Source: Eutypa lata (taxonomy: Eukaryota > Ascomycota > Sordariomycetes > Xylariales > Diatrypaceae). Taken from it: a stretch of 64,000 bases of DNA. Both the position numbers and the translations under genes were made by a program. Each line of letters opens with the position of its first letter. Within the stretch, counting starts at the first letter, position 1. This document shows positions 1 through 12,701 of the stretch, one piece after another. The notes under the pieces were generated by a model. That model saw only the letters and a program-made list of their open reading frames with translations, had not been told where the DNA came from and searched no databases. The stretch spans positions 2,046,001 through 2,110,000 of the forward strand of contig JAKULF010000011.1 in the NCBI GenBank assembly GCA_022661535.1, in the 5' to 3' direction.

Positions 1-976
1 GGGTGCACCCCCATCGGAATCAGAGCTAGAATGCATGTTAGGGTCTTTTGCCCAAGAAGAAGACATCGCGAAAGCAGTTGAAGATGAACCAATAAGCTGA
101 AGGAAGTGAAGAAAGAAAAAAAACTAGAATGGAATCCCAGTTGCAGATTTCCCAGTGCAGAAGTGCCAATACTAAGTCAAGCCGAACGCCAAAAGCCCAA
201 GAGTTCCGTCCTTCAGAAAAGGATGGGGAAAATAAAATCAATCAGTGCAATAGGTGATAAGGAAATTGTTTCTTCCTCTCCAGGACGTGAATACGTGGTA
301 GTAGTGGAGAAAGAGTGATAATGGAATGTTTGTGTGCAAAATGTAGAGAAGTGAATCCTAGGGAGGAAACAGCAAAGAGGAAGGTGCAGTCGAAAGACCA
401 CAGAATGTCAAATAGTATCGACGGTGGTTTTGCAGGAAAACAAAAGGTAAAAGGATAATGATGATTAAAGTGAATGGTCTTGAAAAGACTGAGAAGACTT
501 TGGATTGAATGTTCGCCAAAGGAGTGAAGTCTTGCAGTCCTGTCAAAGTTGTGGGAGAACAGAACTGGGAATTGAAGACTGATGGGGGAAAAGAGGTAGT
601 TGTGGGATGGTTATGAACAATGCAGATTAGATAGGGAAGAAGGCAACTGCGGATGGAAGGGTATCCTATTGTCAATGTATCAAAGTAGCAGAAAGACGCA
701 TGTGGGAACCTCTGAGGTTACTGCCTAAGGCTACCTGAGGCGCGTGATGGCAGAAGGTTGCTAGCGTGATAGATAAACTGTGACGATTGTGGTCTATGCG
801 CCGTTGCTTGAGTACCAGGACCCAGCACAGGTCATATGGCATCAAGGTGTTGCAAATGTACATAGGCAACAATAGGGATGCACTGTATGTTGCAGGTAGA
901 TGGGAAACCGGGCCAGGACCAAAAGGCTCAGGTCACGTGCTAGGGGGGACGTCAAGGGATCAAATAAAAAAGTGAC
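1..976. other. Unresolved purine-rich region, no gene supported
   Basis: From about 100 to 660 the + strand is markedly purine-rich, and the complementary strand is pyrimidine-rich. Several short frames of 60-105 codons exist on both strands, but none shows a recognisable domain or convincing codon structure. On the minus strand an AG at about 866 is followed by an open stretch of roughly 66 codons (to 672). It could be a downstream exon of the exon-like frame at 985-1360, joined in phase, but this is only a possibility. Confidence 0.4.
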
Positions 977-984
977 TTACACCA

Positions 985-1360
985 ACGTAGTCGTGGCCTT
1001 GTCTGTGGTCATGACCTTCTCTGTAGTGGTGACCTTCTCTGTAGTGGTGACCTTCTCTGTGGCCTCTTCCTCTGGTGTCGTTGGAAGGACATCCAGGACA
1101 TTCTTCTTGCTCCCAGCCTTGCCTTTGTCTAAACAAGGCGACTCTTCGAACGTGACCTTGGACTTTATCTTCGGAAAATTTGTAGGAGTTGATCCATTAA
1201 GAAGACTAGCCCCGTTGATTGGCCGCCTCCCTGACATATTGGCGCTCACACTTGGTCGGCGCCCCGACATATTGGCGTTCACGCTTGGCTGACTGCCAAT
1301 ATCCCTCTTGTGAAGTTCCAATCCTCGTATTTGTTCTCCAAAGGCGGACATGCGAGGTGA
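985..1360 (-). CDS. Probable exon of an unidentified repeat-containing protein
   Basis: A minus-strand frame begins at an ATG at 1351 (MSAFGEQIRGLEL...) and runs to a good GTAAGT donor at about 984. It contains an 11-residue unit, S-V-N/S-A-N-M-S-G-R-R-P, repeated in tandem. Near its end a T/E/K/V-rich heptad-like repeat (TEKVTTT) occurs three to four times. Multiples of three and a conserved frame across the repeats suggest real coding sequence. Just upstream lie a branch-point-like TGCTAAC and an AG at 1361, and the frame stays open between them and the ATG, so this may be an internal exon. I do not recognise the protein. The K/T/S-rich composition predicts disorder. Upstream exons could lie in 1670-2490, where minus-strand donors GTGAGT (about 1677) and GTAAGT (about 2119) occur. 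Confidence 0.35.
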
Positions 1361-4300
1361 CCTGCATCCTTGTTAGCATCGTAATAGTCGATTAAATCTC
1401 TTTCAAATCAATTTTAATGAATGCATTTTTATTCCGTGCACTCAAAGTGCCAATGGGTGATACACACTAAGTACGTAGTATGATAATTGGGTCAGGAACT
1501 GAAGGGGGGTTGTATCGGGTAGCTCGGCTCCGTCAAGCGAGATTATTTCCGCTCACTTTCACCAACATACAGATAGAACAACAGTCTCGAGGAAAGAATC
1601 AAACACAGGCAATTTGATTATGATGTGATAGAAGAAGAAGAAATCAATAAAAAGGAACAATTCCGGACTACTCACTGGTGATGGAACGTTTCGAGTGTAT
1701 ACGTTGATTCGATTGCAGATAAGTAACGAATGCCTGGAGATGTTCACAGGTTAGTTGAATCCAAATATGATGGTGTAAGTACTTTTGAAGATAAATCTTT
1801 CTTCTGATAGCTCTCGCCTTGAATGAAGTTAAGTATCCGTGGTGGTAGCCCCCGCCGTAGATGATGGTGAATGTGTAAGATGGTGGCACTCGCCTCAAAT
1901 GGAACAAAATATTCATGGGATTTGCACCCGCCTTTTTCAGAGATGGGTGTTTAACAATACCATATGGTGTGTACAATCTCTGCAGCAAGTAGTGATAACT
2001 TAGGCCTTAGGATGCTCAAGTTACCCAGTGAAGAAATTCACGTCACTGGAGGTTGCTTGTGGGTGGAAGATGTGACGTGTAGGCAAAACAAACGGTGATG
2101 AAATACAATGTACTTACAAGGAAAAGAGATTCGGTGACACACCTACAACCTGATCTTCCAGCTCACTTAGTGCGTTGGAGCAGATGGGTTTCTGGGTTAA
2201 TGTAGTTGGAAGAAAAGAATCATGAATGGCTAAGTGAAGACAGAGGAATAAAGGGAACTTTTCTTGAAGCCGGCTGAAAGAAATATTGGGTAGAACTTCT
2301 TGATAAAGCCAACTAGAAGAAATGCTAGGTGGGTGTAGAGGGAAGAGAGAAGAAGTTGTGAAGGAATGTGGAAGCGTACAGGAAAGGTGGGTGGTGAAGT
2401 TGGGTGGGTGAATTAGAAGAAAGGTAGGCAACGTAAAGATGGACCAGATTAAATCAGTAATCCATCTGCAGGTACCTAGGTACATAAGGTAGTGTGTACG
2501 GTAACGCCTTGATTCGGTCTAGGTTGGAAATTCTGTGATCCTCGCCTTAGTTGATGCGAGTAATCGGGTTGTACGGGAAGGTAGCAGACCTTGGCGCAGG
2601 CCTACAACTACATACGATACTTCACGGTGATAAGCGGATACTCACAGTCGGAAGTCAAAGCTGGCAGTCGAAAGCCTGAGCTGACAGTCAAAATCTAAAT
2701 ACTATGCCTACATCGGCTGACAGCAAGGAGAATGAGTTTTACACTACCCTCAATCAGGATACAGAGAAGCTTGAGCCGAGGACGGACTGAGTAACAGCAC
2801 AGAGGCTTACCCCTGGGTTCCTCCCGCCTCCTGTGAGGTTACGATACACTGAGAGCAAGCACCAAGAAATCTTAAGTCTTAGAGAACACCCCGAGAGTGC
2901 TGGAAAGGGAGGTGGGATAACTACAGGCTACGGTAACTTTGACCTTACATTTAGTGGTTCAAAGATGATAGATCTGTTCAAGAGACATAGGATATACCCA
3001 CCATCTACCATTTCCCCATAGAATCACAAAAGTTGACGGTGACCAAGTTTACTTGTAGGATGACATTAGAATCCATATGCGTGGTGGTTAGTTGCAAATA
3101 TATCATAATAGAGTCATGTTAGTCACTAACTCACTGCTAGCTGAAGATGGAGTATCATAAAGTGACAAGAACCCGGGCTGTGCTTTGTGGTGAACTATAT
3201 AATTCAACTATCCCGGTGGTATTCTGGCACAGTATAATATTAATCCATTCCACCTATATATATAACCTTGGTATATATTCGGTTGCAATGATGTTGAAAG
3301 CGTATGTACAATAAAGAGGAAACTTGACAGTAGGATACAGCCCATCGGGAGTTGGTTTTGGTCAAGGCTCTATGTACCTACACTTGGATAGAACTGGATA
3401 ATGTACGAGACAAGGAGGACACCCACGAGAAGTGTGTTCCTAACAATAGATGACGGAAAATAAATTAAAGTCTAAGGCTACTGACATGTAATTATAAGGC
3501 TAGGCCTAGGTGTAGAACGCATTATGAACATAAGATGCAAATAATGTCTTTGCTGTTGATAAATTAATACATAATCCTGTGGCCATTAGGAACGAACACT
3601 ATTCTATCAAAGACTTAATCGAACCCTGTATATTCACTATCGAAGAGCCATGAATGGTGTCAGTTATGATGTTCACTATTTATCTTGTATTATGGTGAAT
3701 TATATCTTTGGGTTGCACTCGCCTTTTTTTGGCCGGTGCTTCATGTATTTCCATGGCTTCTAGGACCCTACCAGCCGTGTTAGTTTTACCTGCTAATACT
3801 AACTTGATTCCCACAAAGCTATTGGTGTCAACCTTTCTTGTTTTAGTACATACATTCACTATTGCAGTGTTAATTTGGTTGTACGTATATACAGATTGCT
3901 AAGTTCTATCGGTCTCTATTGTGATTCACACTTAGTTATATGCGTGCCTATTAGAGGTATAGCTGGGAAATAAATTCTTGCTAAATTCCATACGACTGTT
4001 TACAGTTTCCTCTACATATCTATGAAAGTTTTAAAGAAGAATGTCTTTAAATATCTGTTCTTATAGAGGTAAATCTCTTAGAGCCCATCTTCTATAATAT
4101 AGAATAGGTATCGTGACTGGTATATGAACCAAGTGGCATTCCACCGTCTCTCCTATCATAATTTCAGCCAACTTACATGACTACAGTACAGTAAGTGCCT
4201 AATTTAGTAGAACAACAAAACCCCCTTGATTTTCTTGTTTCACTCCACTATCGTCAAGACGATTTAGGAGAGCAACAGTCCTGAGGCCACTTGCCTAATT

Positions 4301-4667
4301 AAAAAGAGCTGTATCAAAGACCTACAGCAAGGGGTTGCTAGGATATTCTTTCAACAGGCCCGATTTAAAAGAGTACGTACGTGTACTGCCATTCATGGAA
4401 AAGCCACTTGCCTATGTATGATCCTATGATCCTAAACCTGGGATATATCTAATTGGATTGTTTATATGTAGGAGGCCTACCACGTTACATCCCACATCAC
4501 ACCCCAACCTCATCCAAGGCTGTATCATCTTACCAACAAGACAACCTTGCCTGCTTCAATCTAAGCACCTTGACCTAAACCTTTTCGTTTTCTTCCTTTT
4601 CCTAACATTCTACAAGAAAACAAACTTCAAGCTTCTGGGGGCAACTTGAAGAATCAGCAACTTCGCC
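1361..4667. other. Gene-poor left spacer, AT-rich
   Basis: This stretch of 3.3 kb has no convincing gene. The segment 2190-2440 repeats the + strand purine bias seen at 100-660. A short run of about 22-nt degenerate units built on CTG(A/G)CAGTC lies at 2640-2700. From 3000 to 4450 the sequence becomes AT-rich with many stops in all frames, which would fit old repeat-derived DNA. A 64-codon hydrophobic frame at 3708-3902 (+) has no supporting context. The last 130 bases before 4668 are the pyrimidine-rich promoter of the helicase gene. Confidence 0.5.
4540..4667 (+). promoter_or_regulatory. Pyrimidine-rich core promoter/5' leader of helicase gene
   Basis: The + strand switches to a C/T-rich stretch (about 4545-4612) that is almost free of G, followed by ACATTCTACAAG-type sequence and a purine at -3 (GCCATGG context) at the ATG at 4668. 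CT-rich blocks just before the transcription start are common in filamentous fungal promoters. The exact start site cannot be placed from sequence alone. Confidence 0.4.
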
Positions 4668-7600
4668 ATGGAGGCTCCTGGCATGAAGGATCTCATATCG
4701 AAATGGGGCGTGACGGATTGCTCACGCCTCGTCGACTGGCGCGAGGCTCTCAGGCCTCTAACTGTTGACATTGTCGGCGATTTCGCTGGGGAAGAACTGT
4801 TTGCAATCCACGGTGAGGCTCTACTACTCCATTGCATTCGAACTGCACGTGTGGATTACGGCCACGGCTTCCAACTTCTCCACGCAGTCCATGCCATCGA
4901 ATCCTTTCTAAGCAAGCTGAGTGACCGTGGTTGTAACTTCCATATCATCTGGTTCGATGGTTACGAGCACCTATGTATCCCTCACGATGTCCCCGAAGAG
5001 CAATCATACATGTACCTTCTTACACGAGCCGTCATCCTTCAGCATTTGCCAGACATCAACTATCGGTTCAAGAGTCTGGGCGACACAAAGTTTCGTCGCT
5101 ATCTCAATGAAACATCCCTCCATTTTATCATGTGCTGTGACGGTGGACCCAAACATCTGGACATGGTAACCGATAATACATTGGATCACTTGAGCATTGG
5201 CTTTCGATTTGCGGCTGTTGGCATCAGCGTTGCATTCATTGATGATGTAGAGTTCCGAAGCTCAAAGGTATGTCAAGTTGTGATCTCAGCGCTATATTAA
5301 TCCTAGTATCTAATCGAGTATTTAGATAAATGCTAGGATTGCCACTTCGTCACAGGTTCTACTGGGCCTGTCTCTGGACCAGGTTCCCCCTAAGCGCGAT
5401 AACGTGTTCCCACATCGCTCGACTATCAAATTATGTCTCCTACGCAACAGAGGAAGAAATCTGACTGCCCGAGATGTCATCACTCTCTATGTACTAACTG
5501 AAATGCTAACAAAGGAAACAACTGATCTTCGACGACGACAGGCAGCAGCTATCCTTGTTCATACAGTCATGCTTCGCCACTATGATCTTTCGGAGCGCTC
5601 ATTTCCACAGCTTGGAAAGGGTTTGAAAGAAAGCCAGCATAGTATCATAGCAGAGTTTTGTCAAGAAGCAACCACCGTCATTGATGACTGGAAAAATATA
5701 TGGGATGAAGATTTTCCCACTGCTGTGACGTGGGATGCGTTCGATCTTATTGACGGCAGACTTTACTTGCTCGTCTCAGACAAACTGGACGATCTCATTT
5801 TGCCCCCATATTTCATGGAGGAGTTCATTACCATGGCGAGAATACTCAGCGACTTGTGTGGGGTGGATGTATCTAGAGAAACCCCCGAGCAAGATGGGTG
5901 GATTTCTTCATTTAAGACTCTTCGCCTTCCTTCGAGTTCCCACAAGTTGCCTTCAGTACTTCCATTCCAGCATCCAGTCATGGATCAGTACCTAAATGAT
6001 GTCCACCTGACTTCGGAAGAAGACACAGCACAGTGCAACAATCCTCATCAGATCCCTGAACTTGCTCATCGGCAGGATGACAGAAAGGTTCTGGACCCAA
6101 AACACGTTCTAAAGCCTCGAGGATTCATGGCACGAAGGAACAACCAGAGACTTATGGCTGATACTATTGCTTATTCAGCCAGCTTGAGGGGATCTTCAGG
6201 GAAGTCCATTGACCCCGAGATCATTGTCGTCCGACGAGGTAGCGGGGTTGAGAGGGGACCAGCCGGCGATGACTGGCGAACTGCTCTAAAAGAAAAGGAG
6301 GCATTGAAAAACAGAGGTCAAAATCACCAAAGTGGCCGACAGAACGCTATTGAGGCAGCAAATGCTCTTAGAGCGGAAAAGGCCGCGGAAAAGTCGGCCG
6401 CGGTAATTTCTGCATGGAGGACGTGGTGTTTGAAGTTGGAGAAAGACAAAGTCATGATAAGGAGATATGTAGCGGCTCAAAAGTATCTAGCAGGCCTCCC
6501 ATCAGAACACACCTTGTTCGTGGGAGCAGAGGTTTCCTTGTACCTCTGCCACGTCCTTAATGAAATGCGAGACAAAAGCGAGTCCGCAAATCGAGATGGT
6601 AAGTCGTCCTTGAGCTATACCCGATTAACAGTTCATCTCTAACAATTATTCTTCATTATAGTATTCACTGCGATGCTTTGGTCGCGGGCACACGTTACAA
6701 GCCAACTGTCGCTTACTCCAGATATCATAGAACAACTTTCCTATCTTGCTAAATATCTCAAGATCCCACTGGACGTCAAACCATACCGTTCTCCTGCGCA
6801 GAGAGGATTACCATTCACTATCAGCCTGACTAGCTTGTCATCAATCAACATCCCACTACCATGGTACTTTCAGCTAAAACACTGTGGGCCCCTCATGGAG
6901 CGTAGCTTCGATTCCGCTCCGGATCGTCGTGTTCCCTTCATGCCGGACGCATGGCAGAGAAGGGTTTTAGATGTGATCGATGCCAAAAAGAGTCTCTTGG
7001 TCGTCGCGCCTACTTCTGCTGGAAAAACATTCATCTCATTTTATGCGATGAAGAAGGTGCTTGAAGATAACGACGACGACATTATCGTCTATGTGGCGCC
7101 AACAAAGGCCTTGGTGAATCAGATTGCTGCCGAAGTACAAGCACAGTTCTCCAAATCCTACCATCAGAACCGCGATGGGCGCTCCGTTTGGGCGATCCAT
7201 ACAAGGGACCACAGAATCAACAATCCGGCTGGCTGCCAGATATTAATCACGGTTCCTCATATCCTCCAGATCATGCTTCTCGCTCCTTCTAATGCGAAAG
7301 CGCCCAACTCCTGGTCTCGAAGAGTCAAAAGAATCATCTTCGACGAAGTCCACTGCATTGGACAGTTCGAAGACGGCATCATCTGGGAGCAGCTCCTGCT
7401 TCTCGCCCCGTGCCCAATCATCGCTCTTTCCGCCACGATTGGAAACCCCCTCGAGTTCAAGGCGTGGCTCGAAACCACCCAGAAGGTGAAGGGCTTCAAT
7501 TTGGAGATGATAACACATGGATCTCGCTATGCGGATTTGCGGAAGTTTATTTACGAGCCTCCGGAATTTAAGGATTTTCAAGGCCTTAAACCTTACAGGC

Positions 7601-10289
7601 GTCTCCCGTTCCCGGGCTTGGATTCTGGTCATAGCAATGAGGGAAGCAGGCAGTTCACATTTCTTCATCCCATTGGAAGCCTTATTCGAAAGTACGTAAT
7701 ATTGCTATTTGTGCTTTTGATGTTGTAACACTGTACTGACAAAAGTGTGTAGGGATCCAGTTGCTTTGAAAGATACCAGTCTCGAGCCGAGGGACTGTCT
7801 CAGTCTCTGGCGTTGCATGAGAAAGCAAAGCAACGAAGCCTCGCCGATGCCTGATGCTCTGGATCCGGACAAGTTCTTCCCTCCCATGATCAAGAAATCC
7901 GATGTAGTTGAATGGGAGAATGCCCTGAAGCAACAGCTTGGGGAGTGGATGCTTCACTCAAAAGACCAGTTTGACGCTGTTCAACAGGAGATTCTAGAGC
8001 TCTCTATCGACTTGGATGAACTCATTCGAAACCGTGCTAACCGTGACGAGCCCCCAAAGCTGGTCAAGCCATATTTCTCTCTCGCCGTAGATCTTCGATC
8101 AAGCAGAGGCCTCCCAGCCATCATTTTCAACTTTGACCGGTTGCGGTGCGAGTCGATCGTTATCAATATCCTCAACATGCTCAAGTCAGGAGAAAGTCGC
8201 TACCGGGAGGAACCCAAGTGGAAAGCCAAGATGGCCGAGTTCGAAAAGTGGAAGAAGGCGAATGAGAAAATGCAGGCTAAGGCAGCAAAACGGATGTCCA
8301 AGAATCAAGGAACAGATGATGAAAGCTTGAACAAGTTCGACATGGCTCGCGACAAAGCGGATCAAGAGGATAGTGCATGGAGACGTTTCTACCCTGACGC
8401 CCCTATCGCGGAATTCAGCTTCGCCGACGAGACCAAACTATCGAAAGAAGAGCTGGAAGAGAGAATCGAGTCTCTCAAGTACTGCCAAGTCAAGCCCGAA
8501 TTCATTGATGCCTTATACAGAGGACTAGGGGTACATCACGCAGGCATGAATCGACGTTACCGCCAAGTGTAAGTTAACTCTTGCTCTACTCCATTCCTTA
8601 ATCTCTCGTCAATGAATTGTTCCTGTATATGTACTGACATTGGGAATTAGTGTGGAGATCCTCTTCCGGAGGGGCTATCTGACCATTGTTGTTGCGACCG
8701 GGACACTGGCACTTGGTATAAACATGCCTTGCAAGACAGTAGTGTTCTCAGGGGACTCGGTATTCTTGACGGCTCTCCAATATCGCCAAGCGTCTGGTCG
8801 TGCTGGCCGACGAGGATTCGACGCCCTCGGCAACGTCGTCTTTCACGATATCCCCCCTCAGCGAGTATTTGAAATCATGTCATCTAGGCTGCCAAGCCTA
8901 CGAGGTCAGTTCCCGACTTCGGTTACGCTGATCCTGCGTCTCTTCAACCTCCTGCACGGCACCAACAACTCCGACTACGCTTGCAATGCCGTCAAGTCTT
9001 TGCTGAGTCAGAACCGACTATATCTCGGTGGTCCGGAGACGAAGTTGGCGGTTGAGCACCACCTGCGGTTCTCGATCGATTATCTGCGGCGCCAAAACCT
9101 TCTCTCGAAGGACGGTGTACCGCTTAACTACTCCCGCATCGTAGGACACTTGTACTACACCGAGAACGCTGCATTTGCGTTCCACTATCTACTAAATCAA
9201 GGCTACTTCCACACGCTATGCGTTGATGTCATGCATGAGGAGCGACAGGGAGAAATTCTCCTCGAGCTGATGCTTGTCCTATGTCATATCTTCTGTCGCA
9301 TTCCCTGCACTCGCCACAAGGACCAGACGTGGTTAGCTAAGGTCGCCCACTCGTCCCCGTCGGTCATTCTCCTCCCCAATCTGCCCCTGGGCGCTGCTAG
9401 TGTCCTACAACAACATAACAAGGAGACCCTGCAAATCTTCCAGAACTACGTGAAGACGTACGCGGCTCAGCACTTGGACGGTGTCTCCGATAACCAGCTC
9501 CCGTTCACGAAGCAGCATGCAGTCGGTACCAGAAAAGCGTGCGACATGCGGGGCGTGCTGCCCACGCTCCCGAGTACGACTATCGTCTCGCCGTTCGCGG
9601 CACTGTCGGGCTTCAACGACGACTTCAAGACCATTGGAGAGCTGTGCCGTATGGTGCGCAGCGGCGTGTTCCTAGAAGAGTCCGCCATACCGTACATCCC
9701 CATCGCGCCGGACGAGACGAACGGCGTGCCGTGGAACGCCTACATCTACGATTTCTTCAAGCATGGAGATTTGAAGGCGCTGTCCCGCGATAACGAGATC
9801 AGATCTGGTGATGTCTGGTTCCGACTCAAGGATTTCTCCCTGGTCCTGTCCACAATCATCGCAAGCATTGAAACATTCATCAATCCTAATGAAGACGCGG
9901 ACATAGCAATGATGGACGTTCAGGACGCGGGCGATATGATCGAGGAGAGCAGAGGTGTCGACCCAGGTGAACACACAGAGAATGAATATGCGGGTGAGGG
10001 CTCCACAAAGGCCAAGGTCAATGATACGGTCGCCTCGGGAAAAGCAAAAGGCAAGAAGAAGGTGGTTCTCGACTCTTGGGAGGATGAAGAGATCTCGGAC
10101 AGTGATGCGGATGATGAGAATGGCCCGTTTGAGCAGCTTTCGAGTGGTGGCAAACAGGATTCGAAGGTTTCATCTCCCCAGCCTGGTTGTGCTGAAGAGA
10201 AACAAGGAGAGGGGATGTTTAAGGTGTACATGGCTTTCTCCATGCTTCGAGATGTGTTCGACACCAAGTTCCAGAAGGTTTGGGCTTGA
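4668..10289 (+). CDS. DDX60/SKI2-like DExH-box RNA helicase, five exons, 1785 aa
   Basis: Exons are 4668-5267, 5326-6598, 6662-7691, 7753-8568 and 8651-10289; all junctions are GT-AG and phases close to 1786 codons with the stop. The superfamily 2 helicase core is complete. It has Walker A APTSAGKT (about residue 740), DEVH (about 851), the SAT motif (about 880), a HHAGM block (about 1229) and motif VI QASGRAGRRGFD (about 1286). The HHAGM and GRAGRRG signatures place it in the Ski2-like group. The long N-terminal region (about 700 aa) and the inserts between core motifs resemble the DDX60 subfamily, whose animal members act in antiviral RNA responses. The fungal role is not established here. 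A K/E-rich coiled insert lies between the two RecA domains (about residues 1115-1180), and an acidic lysine-flanked tail follows (about 1690-1740). It has no organelle signal, so a cytoplasmic location is likely. It could also be called a generic DEAD/DEAH helicase, but the family assignment is solid. Confidence 0.93.
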
Positions 10290-11404
10290 GTCGCTAAGTT
10301 AGGGGGATTGCAACTCTGAGTACTGTTTGTCTAGACGTACACATCCTTCTGTCTATCATAATGTGGTGGACAGGTAGATGTGAGACTGAGCTTTTGCTAT
10401 TTGTGTAACTATCCATGTGCCATTACGGCTAGAGTCAGAGAACTGACTATTATGTATGTTTAATAAACCTTGGTAGCTTCTAAGTATTACCATCAACGAT
10501 TCCAGGTAACTTACTAACCACTGACATTGTCTAGAACCCACTTTAATCAGTTTAGAAGAGCATACTAACTAAGGGGGAGCTTAGAAGAAATAGACAGCGC
10601 TTTCAATTTTCACTCCGAGAACTTCTTCCCGGTATCAGTCGACGGAATAGAAGTACCTTACATAGCATCGAAAAGCTAGAAGCCTTTAAAATGCTACCAC
10701 TGGGCTTGGCCAAACTGTCCAACTACTGCAGTAAACTACGTAACGTTATCGCCTGCAATGAGGATGGATGTTAGATTTGGAGGCCAGTAGGCGCGGCAAT
10801 TGGGGATATGATTCCTTTGCCAGGTCATGGGGATTTGCTTTGGGGGCAGGGGGGATATCACGTCCATACATAAGAATCAGAGTTGGGAAAATGTACCCCG
10901 CGATATCCAAATACGTCAAATGTGTCAATGCGTACAAATGACTCTAGGTATCACCGACGATCATGATATCTAACTCAGCCACTTGAGCCACAACCATTCA
11001 AGGGGGATCTACGTACATGGACAAAAGCCACAAGTAATTATCCCTTCAGTAGCAACCAGTGGCCTGTTCACAAGTGACGTCATTTGTTTACTTTCGGGTT
11101 CACGTCGCGCTGTGATTACATCACCACAATATCGACGCGTTTTCTATGTATGTACATACCTCGAGATCACCGATTGCGATGATCATGACGAAGTTGATGT
11201 TTGATGCTAGATGCTTTGACGTCATTCTGAAGCATGGTCGTTTTATCGAGAATATTTAAATCGAATGTTCGAGAAGAGATAGCATTGAATAATTATGATT
11301 CGGTCTTTTTGACATGTTTAAACCAGACAGATTGATTTTTGCAGTTTGCAATACATTACACGAGATTGATTGAATCTTTTTCAACTTAAACTAAACGTAT
11401 CATT
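10290..11404. other. Intergenic spacer, helicase 3' end to DUF7726-type gene
   Basis: 1.1 kb with no supported gene. The first 150 bases should hold the helicase 3' UTR. The 150 bases before 11405 are AT-rich and hold a TATTTAAAT-like element at about 11253-11262. The short frames here (up to 73 codons) look random. Confidence 0.5.
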
Positions 11405-12406
11405 ATGGGAGATATTAACCGTAGCACGCCGCAAAACGGGGGCTTGATCACTCCTGAGCTGAGCCCCGCTGCTACTACGACGGAGCCTACGAAGCGTAAG
11501 ATATCCACTGTCGAAGACAGTCATCCTTCACCCGAGGACCGAGAAGAAGCCCATCCTAGGGATTCTGGTCAAGATGCTTCCAATCCTCCCAATTGCGACG
11601 AAGTGCGAGAGATGATTCGAAACCTCGTCGACAGCACTGATATGAGGGTCTGCGACTTCCAGAAGGCGTTGTCCGTCTCTCCCAGTGCATACCAGAACTT
11701 CATGAAGCAAAGCGGTCCTGAGCGAGGCTCCCATTGTGAGACCTACTTAAGGGCACGGGATTTCTTCAAGTCACATCCGCAACCAGCTGTGGACGTTTCG
11801 TCAGTGCAACAGGCTCCCCAACCGCAGCAGCAGCAGCAGCAGCAGCAGCAAGAGCAAGAGCAACATCCTGCCAAGAAAGCCAAGGTGGGCGACCATGGTG
11901 ATGAGGCGCTTGACGTCGGCAACATCAAGCTCGATGGCGAAGACGACGGTGCGGTAGAGGTGTACGATACCTGCGACGAGATCCGACGCAAGATCAACAC
12001 GTTCCTAGCCAAGCACGAAGGCCAAGTCACCAAAGCGGCGTTCTGCCGCGCGCTCTCCTCATCATATCCACACAAGCCAGACGTGCCGACGAGGCAGCTA
12101 GCGCGGTTCCTAGACAAGAAGGGGCCCACATCGGGCAACAGCAACATCGTCTTCTACGCCGCGTACGTGTTCTTCGAGAAGAAGCGCATCCTGGAGGGCA
12201 AGCCGAAGTCGAAGATGAGGCAGGAGATGGAGAAGGTTCACCCCAAGGGCATGAACGTCACCGAGTGCATGGATAACATGTATCTTATCCAGGGGCGTGG
12301 AAAGAGGTGGGTCGAGGATAGGTATGGTCGCCTGTCGTTGAAGAAGGTCAACAGTGGTGTCCGCGAGGGGTATAAGCGGATGCGGCGTCGTCCGTATAAG
12401 AGGTGA
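11405..12406 (+). CDS. DUF7726-type protein with two homologous repeats
   Basis: Single-exon 333 aa protein starting at ATTATGG. Two copies of the same roughly 60-75 residue module are visible. Copy one (about residues 62-122) begins CDEVREMIRNLV. Copy two (about 189-262) begins CDEIRRKINTFL, followed by the F-C-R-A-L and Q-L-x-R-F-L-D-K-K-G-P blocks and the Y-x-A-A-Y-V-F-F-E-K-K-R-I ending. This is the arrangement I associate with the fungal DUF7726 family, whose function is unknown. A polyglutamine tract (about residues 140-151) and a K/R-rich segment (PAKKAKV) lie between the copies, and the C-terminus is basic (RMRRRPYKR). Together these suggest a nuclear or nucleic-acid-associated protein, which is inference. 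The DUF number is from memory and less certain than the duplication itself. Confidence 0.8.
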   Translation: MGDINRSTPQNGGLITPELSPAATTTEPTKRKISTVEDSHPSPEDREEAHPRDSGQDASNPPNCDEVREMIRNLVDSTDMRVCDFQKALSVSPSAYQNFMKQSGPERGSHCETYLRARDFFKSHPQPAVDVSSVQQAPQPQQQQQQQQQEQEQHPAKKAKVGDHGDEALDVGNIKLDGEDDGAVEVYDTCDEIRRKINTFLAKHEGQVTKAAFCRALSSSYPHKPDVPTRQLARFLDKKGPTSGNSNIVFYAAYVFFEKKRILEGKPKSKMRQEMEKVHPKGMNVTECMDNMYLIQGRGKRWVEDRYGRLSLKKVNSGVREGYKRMRRRPYKR

Positions 12407-12701
12407 TTTCCCTCGTGGGTTGTACGATATGTGTGTAGAGATATCTAAGTTCAATGGGATATACCATACATACCATACCATTATTTCCTCCAGGGAGTTT
12501 CTCGGCGTGATGTTGGCGAACAGTATTCAACTAGCACTGGACCCTACCAATTAATTTCTCTATTTCTAAGTCATAGACTGATTTTGGATCGTAGCCATAT
12601 AATCAATTTGCTCATATATTAGTTTATCTACTGGATAAATCCAGTCCATTGATGAATATTTCACAACCCCATCTCAAGTTGCCAGCATAGGAGCGGTAAT
12701 C

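Noticed and set aside
1668..1988. 106-codon minus-strand frame as a stand-alone gene
   Set aside because: No domain. It may be partly exonic, since donor GTGAGT is near 1677, but the peptide is not convincing.
3708..3902. 64-codon hydrophobic frame as a small membrane protein
   Set aside because: AT-rich surroundings, no promoter or conserved feature; chance cannot be excluded.
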